Shown piece after piece: positions 51,453 through 60,305 of a stretch of DNA of 64,000 bases (the first letter of the stretch is position 1; each line of letters opens with the position of its first letter). The position numbers and the translations under genes are program-made. The DNA is from Methanomicrobium sp. W14 (GTDB taxonomy: Archaea; Halobacteriota; Methanomicrobia; Methanomicrobiales; Methanomicrobiaceae): contig NZ_JAGGMM010000003.1 of NCBI RefSeq assembly GCF_017875315.1, positions 1 through 64,000 on the forward strand, in the 5' to 3' direction. Below the pieces are notes generated by a model. It was not told the DNA's origin, ran no database searches, and saw nothing but the letters and a program-made list of their open reading frames with translations.

Positions 51453-54371
51453 TTAATTCCGGCCTTTTGCAATTTTTAATATAATCAATGGTTTTAGATT
51501 TGGAATAATTAACTCTGCTGAATTAATTTGTTTTCTCCATAATTCTTCTTCTTTTGAAAGTTCTCTTAAGCGGTAATTTCTGACTTCCGGAAGCCCAATT
51601 TTTTCTATAGCTCTTTTTCTTGAAGAAAATGAAGTTTCAGCACGTATTTTTTCAGTCTGTATCTGTTGTTTATGCTCTTCTTTTAAGTCACCAAATATTG
51701 CTTCGCCTGATAATTTTGCTTCCTGAATTATTTTTTCTATTATTTGTGCGGATGCTGTATTTTGAATTAAATTTGTTGTATTGTAGTACTTTGACATCAA
51801 ACAGTCCCAGATAAAGTGTGCAGTCTGTCTGTAGCTGATATTTTCTTCTGATAAAAATACAGGCATGTATTTTTTCTTTCCTGATGGAATAAACCTAAGG
51901 GATTCCATGTAATCTGATTCTTTCTCATATGAAAAGCTGATTTCAAAGATTCCCCAGTACCCTGTCAGATCTCCGGGTAAATCAGGGATATTTATTTCAA
52001 GTATCTGGTTTTCTGTGATGTATTCAGGAATTTTGCTGATAATGCCTCTTATATGAGGTTCCTGAGGTGTGAGGATAATCTGTTCTGATCTGGTTTTGTT
52101 TATTTCTGTAAATACTGCATTTTTATATCCGGTTCCATCCGGCCAGGTTATATTCCAGGAGTCAAGGGTTTGTTTCGCAGTGCCATTGTGTGAGAGAAGA
52201 TATGATACTGCCATTGTTTCAAGCCAGTATGAGAAAGGATGGTCTTTTACTTTTTTTGATAATTCTATGTCAGGAGTATCAGAAATTCCGCCAATAATTG
52301 AATTTTTCCTGATATCTTCTATCTCTTCCTCTATCTTTGATACAGCCCTGTCAACTGAGGATTTAATAGTTTCCGGATTTTTTATTGTTTCAATGAAGAG
52401 GTCTTCAAATATTTCTCCGGCAATTGCAGAATCAAGTACATCTCCGGTTTTATCTACACCGAATTCGTGATAAATTATGGCAAGTTTTTCTTCCAGAACT
52501 TCTCTTACCCTGAATTCAATTGAGTTTTCAAATGTAAAGTTTATAGCCTTTACAGGATGATTCTGGCCGATTCTGTCAACTCTCCCGATTCTTTGCTCAA
52601 GTTTCATCGGGTTCCAGGGGATGTCATAGTTAATTACAATATGGCAGAACTGGAGGTTTAAACCCTCACCACCTGCGTCTGTAGAGATTAAAAACTGGGC
52701 ATTCCGCATGAATTTGTCCTGTGTCTGGTTTCTTTCTTCAAGTGACATTTTGCCATTTAGAATTTCGACTGTAAACCCACGATCTGTAAGAAATTTGCTC
52801 AGCATCTCCTGTGTTGGGATAAATTCAGTAAAAATCAGTATTTTTAGATCAGAGTCTTTTTCTTCTGCTCTTAGCCTGTAGATGAGATTAATTAACTCCT
52901 CAGCCTTTGCATCCGGACCTTTTTGTCTGCAGTCACCGGCTAATTTAAGGAGTTCTTTGACCTTGTTGTATTCATTGCTCTGGGTTTTATCTTTTGATTC
53001 AACAACAATGTCAAGCAGTTCCTGTCCGTCCAGATCATAAAACTCTTCAGAGAAATGTAAAACATTTGGTTTATTTTTTCCATTTCCTGCTGAATTCTCT
53101 GTTTCTGCATCAGACAATATGTCAAGACGGCGCTGCAGTGTCTTTTCAATTGCCGCTGTGCTTGATGTGACAAGTCTCTGCATAAGAACCATTAAGAATC
53201 CAATATACTGCTTGTTTTCCTTTATTGCTTCGTTGTACCCTATTTTTATATATTCAGTTACTGCATCGTAAAGTTCTTCCTGGTCTTTGTGTTTTTCCGA
53301 CCATTTAACAGGATAAAGCTGTGTATATCTCGGTTTAAAGAGAGGATTTCCGTCAGAGTCAATGGCATTTCTTTTAACTGTCCTGATTACATAATTGCTG
53401 ACTTTTTCCTGTGTTATGCTGTCAGGATCCGGGAACATTTTATTGTCAAGAAGTGAAATCAGCCTGAAGAAAGATTGTGTTTTTCCCTGGTGCGGTGTTG
53501 CTGAGAGAAGAAGGATGTATGGTGATGATTCGGCAAGGCCTTTTCCCAGTTTATAGCGTGCGACAAGATCTGTGCTTCCTCCAAGCCTGTGTGACTCATC
53601 AATGATAATTAAGTCCCATCCGGCACTTATCAAGTCTTCATAACGGTCTTTATTGTACTGACTTATTTTTTCATTTGACCAGCCCTTTCGTTTGTCAAGA
53701 GGCTTTACTGAGTCCATTGGGGATATTACCTGATTGAAGACTGTCCAGGGATTGATCTCTTTTCGGAATACTTCAGGATTCATTTCTCCGTTGTATTTTT
53801 CACCGATGGAAGGAGCGACTTTTTTTAGTGTCTGAATATCTTCCGGAAGCAGTATGCTGAAATTTTCATTGAAGTGAGTTCTCATCTCAGACAACCATTG
53901 TTCAGTCAGGCCTTTAGGAGCAATTATAAGAATTCTTTTAATAAGGCCCCTTAATTTTAGTTCACGCATTATAAGGCCGGCTTCGATGGTTTTTCCAAGC
54001 CCTACCTCATCTGCAAGAAGATATCTTATTCGTTCATCTGATACTGCTCTTTTTAGTGCTGTAAGCTGATGAGGGAGCGGGATTACGTTAGATTCAACAG
54101 GTGCAAGAAGAGTTTTATTGCCTTCACTGTCAGGATTTCCCTCAAGAATATCGGAAATCTTTGCAGCCAGTGCAATATATCTGAGATAATAAGAGTTTAT
54201 CTGTGTGTTTTCGCTGCTTAGCGGTTTTAGTGTTGATTTAGGAACAGTTGCAATATTGTTATTATCAGGAAGAATTATTTTGCAGGTTACGTTTCCCCAG
54301 AGTTCTGTTTCCTCAACTATTTTGCATGGGGACTTGTGTGTTGTGCTGTAAAGCCATTCTCCGAGTTTCAT
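51453..54371 (-). CDS. SNF2-family helicase (BrxHII-like)
   Basis: A 972-residue SF2 enzyme: RYLLADEVGLGKTIEAGLIM (Walker A), ILIIAPKGLTEQWLSEMR (Ia), DLIIIDESHRLGG (DESH), LLLSATPHQGKTQSF (III), and the C-terminal lobe FLISTDAGGEGLNLQ and EQRIGRVDRIGQNHPV. This is the RapA/HepA-like type found as BrxHII in type 3 BREX and DrmD in DISARM. It lies between the GHKL ATPase and PglZ with 2-base gaps. The C-terminal 300 residues are system-specific. Confidence 0.9.
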   Translation of the reverse strand: MKLGEWLYSTTHKSPCKIVEETELWGNVTCKIILPDNNNIATVPKSTLKPLSSENTQINSYYLRYIALAAKISDILEGNPDSEGNKTLLAPVESNVIPLPHQLTALKRAVSDERIRYLLADEVGLGKTIEAGLIMRELKLRGLIKRILIIAPKGLTEQWLSEMRTHFNENFSILLPEDIQTLKKVAPSIGEKYNGEMNPEVFRKEINPWTVFNQVISPMDSVKPLDKRKGWSNEKISQYNKDRYEDLISAGWDLIIIDESHRLGGSTDLVARYKLGKGLAESSPYILLLSATPHQGKTQSFFRLISLLDNKMFPDPDSITQEKVSNYVIRTVKRNAIDSDGNPLFKPRYTQLYPVKWSEKHKDQEELYDAVTEYIKIGYNEAIKENKQYIGFLMVLMQRLVTSSTAAIEKTLQRRLDILSDAETENSAGNGKNKPNVLHFSEEFYDLDGQELLDIVVESKDKTQSNEYNKVKELLKLAGDCRQKGPDAKAEELINLIYRLRAEEKDSDLKILIFTEFIPTQEMLSKFLTDRGFTVEILNGKMSLEERNQTQDKFMRNAQFLISTDAGGEGLNLQFCHIVINYDIPWNPMKLEQRIGRVDRIGQNHPVKAINFTFENSIEFRVREVLEEKLAIIYHEFGVDKTGDVLDSAIAGEIFEDLFIETIKNPETIKSSVDRAVSKIEEEIEDIRKNSIIGGISDTPDIELSKKVKDHPFSYWLETMAVSYLLSHNGTAKQTLDSWNITWPDGTGYKNAVFTEINKTRSEQIILTPQEPHIRGIISKIPEYITENQILEINIPDLPGDLTGYWGIFEISFSYEKESDYMESLRFIPSGKKKYMPVFLSEENISYRQTAHFIWDCLMSKYYNTTNLIQNTASAQIIEKIIQEAKLSGEAIFGDLKEEHKQQIQTEKIRAETSFSSRKRAIEKIGLPEVRNYRLRELSKEEELWRKQINSAELIIPNLKPLIILKIAKGRN

Positions 54372-54373
54372 GG

Positions 54374-56287
54374 TTAATTAAATCTCTGCTGGCCTATTTT
54401 TGCGGCTAATTCCTGTCCGGAAATGTCCTCATATCGTTCTTCAAGATGCTCACGCAGTCTAAAAAGCCTCTTTGTTGCAGTATCTATTAATTGAGAATAG
54501 GTAGTGATTGTTAATGTACCTCTCATTACATTATCTCTATTTAGATCTTGTGATGATGTAGTGAGTTCTTCATCAATAATATGACCTACTAAGAATATTT
54601 TAATAAATGGATTTCCGATAAGACTTTTAAGTCCAATAAAATCCTCTGCATAATCCAAAGCTTGGCTCCTTTCCTTTCTTTTTAGTCTTGATTTGCCCTT
54701 TTTAAGTTCAATAATTAATAATCTGTTTGTTTCGTATAGATTTGTTTTATCATTTAAAATTTGAGTTCCTGTTATTGAAAATGTCGAATCTGAAAGAAGG
54801 ACCAAATCAGGCCTTTTTTGTAAATTAGGAATTTTTAAATCTTTAGTATCTGTTTTAAAGATTGTTTTCACTGCTGTCTTAATACTCTTATTTGAAGTAT
54901 ATTCTGGAGAATCAAATTCAGGGCCAAAAATCCATCTGGCCTCAGTTATAAGAGGATGTAAAACATGAAGCTCATCAACATCTTTATCCCCGGATAGTTT
55001 ATCTATAGCTTCAATTACAGAAATTCTCCTATCAATTTCATCAAGTACAGAGAGAGCATCCTTAACAGTCCATTGTTCTAGCAATCTGTTTAAATCATCA
55101 ATGTCTTCTTCTGCCATAACAGATAATTTTTGTAAAAGTTCTTTTCCGCTTCTTGAACTTTCGAGGTTTATAAAAGCTCCAAATATTTTAGATTGGGTAT
55201 TTAATGGAATAGTGTATGTATCAGCTGCAATATGATTAATAAATTCATCTACCTCATATTTTCCCTGACGAGATAAGTTTGAGATTTTATCACTATATTC
55301 ATCATATACTTTATCCCGTGTATCTGAGACGTATTCTGAAGATATTTCAAAAAACCAATTGTGTATTTGTTCAGCAACTTTTTCATATATATGATCCATC
55401 TCGCTGTTTTTTATAAACCCAGACCAGTCTTCCTTAACATATTCACTTAAATCATTGGTTTTGATAATGACAGAATATTTTTTTGCAAATTTAGTCCTGC
55501 CATCAATAACCTGATTTTTACCTAATATCCACGATGGATCGCCTACAAGACGGTTATCCTGCCAAAAAGCTATTCCCTGATATAAAATCTTGCTATGTGC
55601 AATTCCTGATTCCAGAAGAAAAATTTCAAGAGATATATCCTTATTTATCTCTAATTTTACTGATTTAATTATTCCAGGATGTTTTTCAAGTGTAGCGGTG
55701 TTTCCATTTATTGTTATTGTGAATTTTGGATCGTGCAAAAAACGAGCAGAAATGGTATCAATAATAAAATTAGTTTTTGGTAAATTTTGGATTACGGAAA
55801 CTTCTAACCTTGTACCATGTTTATCTGAAACTTCTTTTTTTTCATTTTTAATTATAAAGGGATGTTCTTCATTTGAAGTTGTGATAGTAAATATTGTCTT
55901 AGTCCCTTTTGAGCATGTAATTACTGTATATTCATCATTAAAACAAAGCATCCCATGTCGTCCTATTCCATTTTTACCATAGGCTTTGCGTTTTTCTTCT
56001 CTGCCCGGAGGAAAGATTACTTCTTTTCCCTGATGTGCAATCCTGTTGTAACCCAGAGTCATCCATCTTTTTCTAAATTCTTCTGGAGTAAGACCGGTTC
56101 CATCATCTTCAACTACCAAAAGTTCTCCTTCATTTTTTGGAATAGTAATCATCACTTTAGAGGCACCTGCATCCCAAGCATTTGCAACAAGTTCAGTCAA
56201 GGCCAGATCTGGTCTTTTAACTAACTGACCTAAAGTTCTTACAAGATAATTTTCTTCAAAAAGAGGTTTCTGGATATATTCTGTCAT
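54374..56287 (-). CDS. GHKL (Hsp90-like) ATPase with possible PD-(D/E)XK nuclease end
   Basis: A 637-residue protein. The N-terminal GHKL ATPase has the N-box ELVANAWDAGASKVMI (about 32-47), VVEDDGTGLTPEEFRKRW (G1, about 58) and GKNGIGRHGM (G2, about 104). A transducer-like domain follows. The C-terminal 170 residues show RPDLVLLSDSTFSI and RLLIIELKKGKSRL, the D...ExK spacing of PD-(D/E)XK nucleases found at the ends of such ATPases in defence loci. It replaces BrxF/BrxC in position. Its own promoter may lie in the 134-base gap upstream, and CGGGGG acts as its ribosome site. Confidence 0.85.
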   Translation of the reverse strand: MTEYIQKPLFEENYLVRTLGQLVKRPDLALTELVANAWDAGASKVMITIPKNEGELLVVEDDGTGLTPEEFRKRWMTLGYNRIAHQGKEVIFPPGREEKRKAYGKNGIGRHGMLCFNDEYTVITCSKGTKTIFTITTSNEEHPFIIKNEKKEVSDKHGTRLEVSVIQNLPKTNFIIDTISARFLHDPKFTITINGNTATLEKHPGIIKSVKLEINKDISLEIFLLESGIAHSKILYQGIAFWQDNRLVGDPSWILGKNQVIDGRTKFAKKYSVIIKTNDLSEYVKEDWSGFIKNSEMDHIYEKVAEQIHNWFFEISSEYVSDTRDKVYDEYSDKISNLSRQGKYEVDEFINHIAADTYTIPLNTQSKIFGAFINLESSRSGKELLQKLSVMAEEDIDDLNRLLEQWTVKDALSVLDEIDRRISVIEAIDKLSGDKDVDELHVLHPLITEARWIFGPEFDSPEYTSNKSIKTAVKTIFKTDTKDLKIPNLQKRPDLVLLSDSTFSITGTQILNDKTNLYETNRLLIIELKKGKSRLKRKERSQALDYAEDFIGLKSLIGNPFIKIFLVGHIIDEELTTSSQDLNRDNVMRGTLTITTYSQLIDTATKRLFRLREHLEERYEDISGQELAAKIGQQRFN

Positions 56288-56421
56288 TTATTCCCCCGTA
56301 TATTTATTAGTCTTTATCAAAACAGGCATTAAGTTGTTCTTATATCATATTCTCATAGTTAGATATTTCTCGTTTATTAAATAAAATTAAAGCATTTAAT
56401 CTTAAAACTAATATTTAATTA

Positions 56422-59400
56422 TTAGATTCTTCCAAGATCCATATCAATATATTCTTTTTTATTATACTCAATTTCCTGAGATACTTCTTTTATAACCTCA
56501 GAAAGAAAAGTTCTAACGGGTCCTGGATCTGCAGATTCTTTTAATTCATTCAAAAAATCTCTTCTGTTTTTTAATTCTTCAGAGATGCCGTTTTTTCCAA
56601 AACTAACTCCTCCTGAATTTATATTGTAATAAAAAATTCTCTTTGCTTTGTCTTCATTTTCTGAAGGTATGGTTTTCTCTAATATTTTAATTATTGTTTC
56701 CTTTGTAGTCCTATTAAGTGGAAGAGCACTAAAAAAGATTAGTATTTCGTTTGCCTTATTCTTTTTTAGTAATTCTTCAATGCAATCTTCTAAATATAAT
56801 TTATCTGTATTTGAATTTTTGAAATGACGAGCTAATTTGATTTGACTAATGATTTCAGATTTAAGTATTTTACCTTCATAAAATAATTTGAATGTCTCTT
56901 TGATAAGTAATCGAAATTCTTCATAGCTTTTAAGATTAATAAAAAATGGGATCTCATATGTCAATAGAATATAATAATCTTCATTTTCTTTTTTTTCCTC
57001 AGCTCGATAATGGATGAATTTGACAATTTCATTTACATCAGATAGTGTATAGTCAAGTATTTCTTTAATATGATAATTATTGTGAAATATAGAGAAATCT
57101 GGAATCTTTACTAATGTTTTTAAGATCTCATTTTTTAATTCATTTTCAGATTCTTCGGGAACAATTCCACAATTTTGTTTGAGATTATAAATTACAGGGA
57201 TATATAAATGATCTAAAAAGTTACTGTTTATCTCTTTTTGATTATTTAATATATTTATCAAATGTTTTTTTAAGATATTGAAATTTCCACAATTCTTTGA
57301 CAAATACCAAATGCAAGTAATAATTGATTCATTTACTTTTAGATTGTCTATTTCTATAAACTTCTCTAGCCATAGATCAACTTTTTGACCGTCCAGCGAA
57401 TTAAACGATATTGCTCTAATAAAAGATATAATTTTATCAATATCTGTTTTTTCAGAGTCAATTTCAGAAAAAATATCATCTGCAATATTTTCTAAAAGAA
57501 TAGGATCCTTTTTGCATAATTGAAGATTAATTATCTCTTTTATTTGAGGTAAAAGCAGATTCCAATCTTCACTTTTTTCATGCAAATGAAAAAACAAATC
57601 TGGATTCTTTACAATCCATATTGATAGGAGATTTTCAAGATTGTATGCATTGATTTCATATTCTAATGAATATGCTTGAATTTCTTTTAGGAAAGTGACA
57701 AGTGTATCTAAATCGTGATATTTAGAATTTAAGTAAGATTCAACGATTAATTCTGGATATTTATTGTTCTTTGGATTAAAATTGGAGTGTAATTTCTGAA
57801 AATACCATTCATTTCTTTTCTCTTTTTCGATTGGAACTTCATTTGGATCAAATTTTAGGAGTTCAATACCAGAATGAAACAGATATCTATGGAAGATATA
57901 TTCATCAGTTCTTGGGAATTTTATAAGTAAATTTTCAGATTGCTCTGAACCCTTTATCTCTCTCCACCACCATTCAAAAAGTAATTTCTCAATATCACTT
58001 AATATGCTATAATTAGTTTCATTAGTTAAAATTTCAGCGATTACAGTTAGGATTTTTTCTACTTCTTTTGCTATTTCGCTCATCAATGAGAAATCAGATT
58101 TATAAAAAGGTTGATTGATATTATAACAGAGGCCAATTCCTTTTCTTTTGATTATTAAGGAATCGCTTATAATCATTTTTTCAATAATTGAAATTGCAAG
58201 TCCACGTGTTTTTATTACAGAAGGTGTATTTGATAATTGAATTCTCTCATTTGTAAAAGTCATTCCAGATGACATATATGTTTTATGATGTTGGATTTCC
58301 AAACTTTTTGATATTGCTGCACCAAGTGCATCTATAGAGAATTGATCGTTTTCATCCAATTTATCATTTAGAAATATTAGTGAGCTCTGAATAATATCAA
58401 ATGATTTTTTTAATGGTGATACCATTTCTCCAATCAATGATTCAATTTTATAATTATTATAACGCCCATCAGGAACATCTGAATTTACCTTTTTAATTAG
58501 ATTATAAATATCTTCGAGTGGCAAATCAAGATCTATTAACTTTTCAATTATTGGCCCATAATTATCCATAGAGAGGGAGAAATTCATAAAATATTCCGGT
58601 AGTTGTGGATCTAAAGCAGGAAGGGGTGTATTTATATATGTATATATTAGATTGAGGGATTCTTCGGGAATTAAGTAACAGAATCTATTGAGTTCTTCTA
58701 AGGCATGCATTCTTTCATATGCAGGAGTATTTTTTGCAGTTTCTATTAATCCAACAACCCAGTCATTATAGATTTCTGTAATGTAATTTTTTTCAGTATA
58801 ATGAGAAACGGCCTGCAAATTGATAAATGATTTATTTCTATTAACTTCTTTAATGGATTCAATCCAGGATTTCAACTCACACGTACTGTGAAGTTTATCA
58901 ATTGTATAAGCAAGATAAAGATCACCTTTCATATCAGGATTAAATCTTATTGAATACCCGGGTTTACGGAGTATCCCCGTTTCAATTAAATTATTAATTA
59001 TACGTTTTATATCATCTTCTGATATATCATATTTATTTGCAAATTCCTGTAATATTGATTTTTCATTTTCTCTTAATGGGGCTAATAATGCTAAATCAGC
59101 TAGAAAAAGTCTAGACTTAGAGTCTCCAATTTCTGGTGATATTACTCTGATTACATCATACTCAAGTTCAGAAGATATTTTTTGCCAAATATTTTCTAAT
59201 TTGATGTTGGGCTCTTGTTTAATTATTTTTCCTATAGTCACTATGAGATATGGATTATTATAATGACTAACAATTTGATCTTCATGCTTGTAGGGTTCTT
59301 TTCCAATAACAGTTCTTAATAAATTCTTTAATTCATCACTATCCCATTCTTTTATTGTACATTCCTCTACAATTTCATCGTATCTTCCTTCAATCAATAA

Positions 59401-60303
59401 TTTATCAATTTGGTAAATTCCGGCTGTTCTTGCTGTTAGGATCAATTTAATAGTCGAAGGATTATTTTTAGCATAAGAAAACAAGGCTGGTAATTCCTCA
59501 AAATAACGATCAGAGTCATCAAATAATAAAGTATATTTTTGATTTTCCTTTAATTCGGATAATAAAGCATCTTCCATATCCCGAAAAGTAGGTTTGATTA
59601 ATCGAACCGAGTATTTTGATTCTTCCTTGTCAATCGTAGTTGCAATGGCTTTCATAATATGAGATTTACCATAACCACCGGGAGAATTGAATATGAATAT
59701 ATTTTTTGATTCATTCTCTAAAAACTGATTAATTATCTCAATATAATTTTTTATTCTATTCGATGAAAATGTCTCTCTGGAATTTAATAAATCTGTTTCG
59801 TAGACTGGAAAATATTTGTCATAACTTACAAATTTAGGGTTTTTAATCCATTTGTCCTCTTTTCGACGTATCTCATCTAAGGCATCTTTTGCAAGTAGAT
59901 TGTTATTTAACCTGATCTCCTCTTGGAAACAAAATTTAGCAATTCTGATTAAACTGATGAATAATTTGTGCCCTAATTCAGGATCTAAAGTAATTTCTTC
60001 AAAATTATAACCGGATAAAATATTTTCAAAATCTTCTTCCAAATCATTTAATTGTTGATCATTTGGATTGACTATCTCTTCGACTATTGTTTTTACAGGT
60101 TCTGATCTAAAAAAAAGGCTTAATTTATCTGTGTCTGTTTCAGGAATTGCTTCATAAAATATTTCAGTTTCAAGTTTTTCTTTAAAATCAGAATTAGTAA
60201 ATAATTCTTCCATGTTTTGATTATGAAAGATTATATCTCCAGATTTTTTGGCAATCGTGAGACCAAGGGATATCAATATTGAACTTATGATCTCTGCTAC
60301 CAT
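56422..60303 (-). CDS. STAND-like P-loop NTPase with long helical C-terminus
   Basis: A very large protein, about 1,293 residues from the ATG at 60303. The N-terminal region (about 1-190) begins with a hydrophobic helix, EIISSILISLGLTIAKK. The NTPase has Walker A NSPGGYGKSHIMKAI (about 207-221), Walker B TLLFDDSDR and sensor LILTARTAGIYQ, then a winged-helix-like segment (ENEKSILQEFANKYDISEDD). The remaining 750 residues are helical repeats without other motifs. This is the plan of STAND antiviral ATPases, where the repeats sense a viral protein. BrxC would be an alternative, but I see none of its features. It starts just after the methyltransferase stop. Confidence 0.8.
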   Translation of the reverse strand: MVAEIISSILISLGLTIAKKSGDIIFHNQNMEELFTNSDFKEKLETEIFYEAIPETDTDKLSLFFRSEPVKTIVEEIVNPNDQQLNDLEEDFENILSGYNFEEITLDPELGHKLFISLIRIAKFCFQEEIRLNNNLLAKDALDEIRRKEDKWIKNPKFVSYDKYFPVYETDLLNSRETFSSNRIKNYIEIINQFLENESKNIFIFNSPGGYGKSHIMKAIATTIDKEESKYSVRLIKPTFRDMEDALLSELKENQKYTLLFDDSDRYFEELPALFSYAKNNPSTIKLILTARTAGIYQIDKLLIEGRYDEIVEECTIKEWDSDELKNLLRTVIGKEPYKHEDQIVSHYNNPYLIVTIGKIIKQEPNIKLENIWQKISSELEYDVIRVISPEIGDSKSRLFLADLALLAPLRENEKSILQEFANKYDISEDDIKRIINNLIETGILRKPGYSIRFNPDMKGDLYLAYTIDKLHSTCELKSWIESIKEVNRNKSFINLQAVSHYTEKNYITEIYNDWVVGLIETAKNTPAYERMHALEELNRFCYLIPEESLNLIYTYINTPLPALDPQLPEYFMNFSLSMDNYGPIIEKLIDLDLPLEDIYNLIKKVNSDVPDGRYNNYKIESLIGEMVSPLKKSFDIIQSSLIFLNDKLDENDQFSIDALGAAISKSLEIQHHKTYMSSGMTFTNERIQLSNTPSVIKTRGLAISIIEKMIISDSLIIKRKGIGLCYNINQPFYKSDFSLMSEIAKEVEKILTVIAEILTNETNYSILSDIEKLLFEWWWREIKGSEQSENLLIKFPRTDEYIFHRYLFHSGIELLKFDPNEVPIEKEKRNEWYFQKLHSNFNPKNNKYPELIVESYLNSKYHDLDTLVTFLKEIQAYSLEYEINAYNLENLLSIWIVKNPDLFFHLHEKSEDWNLLLPQIKEIINLQLCKKDPILLENIADDIFSEIDSEKTDIDKIISFIRAISFNSLDGQKVDLWLEKFIEIDNLKVNESIITCIWYLSKNCGNFNILKKHLINILNNQKEINSNFLDHLYIPVIYNLKQNCGIVPEESENELKNEILKTLVKIPDFSIFHNNYHIKEILDYTLSDVNEIVKFIHYRAEEKKENEDYYILLTYEIPFFINLKSYEEFRLLIKETFKLFYEGKILKSEIISQIKLARHFKNSNTDKLYLEDCIEELLKKNKANEILIFFSALPLNRTTKETIIKILEKTIPSENEDKAKRIFYYNINSGGVSFGKNGISEELKNRRDFLNELKESADPGPVRTFLSEVIKEVSQEIEYNKKEYIDMDLGRI

Positions 60304-60305
60304 CT

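Noticed and set aside
56422-60303. BrxC identity for the 1,293-residue NTPase
   Set aside because: No recognisable BrxC features apart from a P-loop, and the helical repeats are STAND-like; a profile search would decide.
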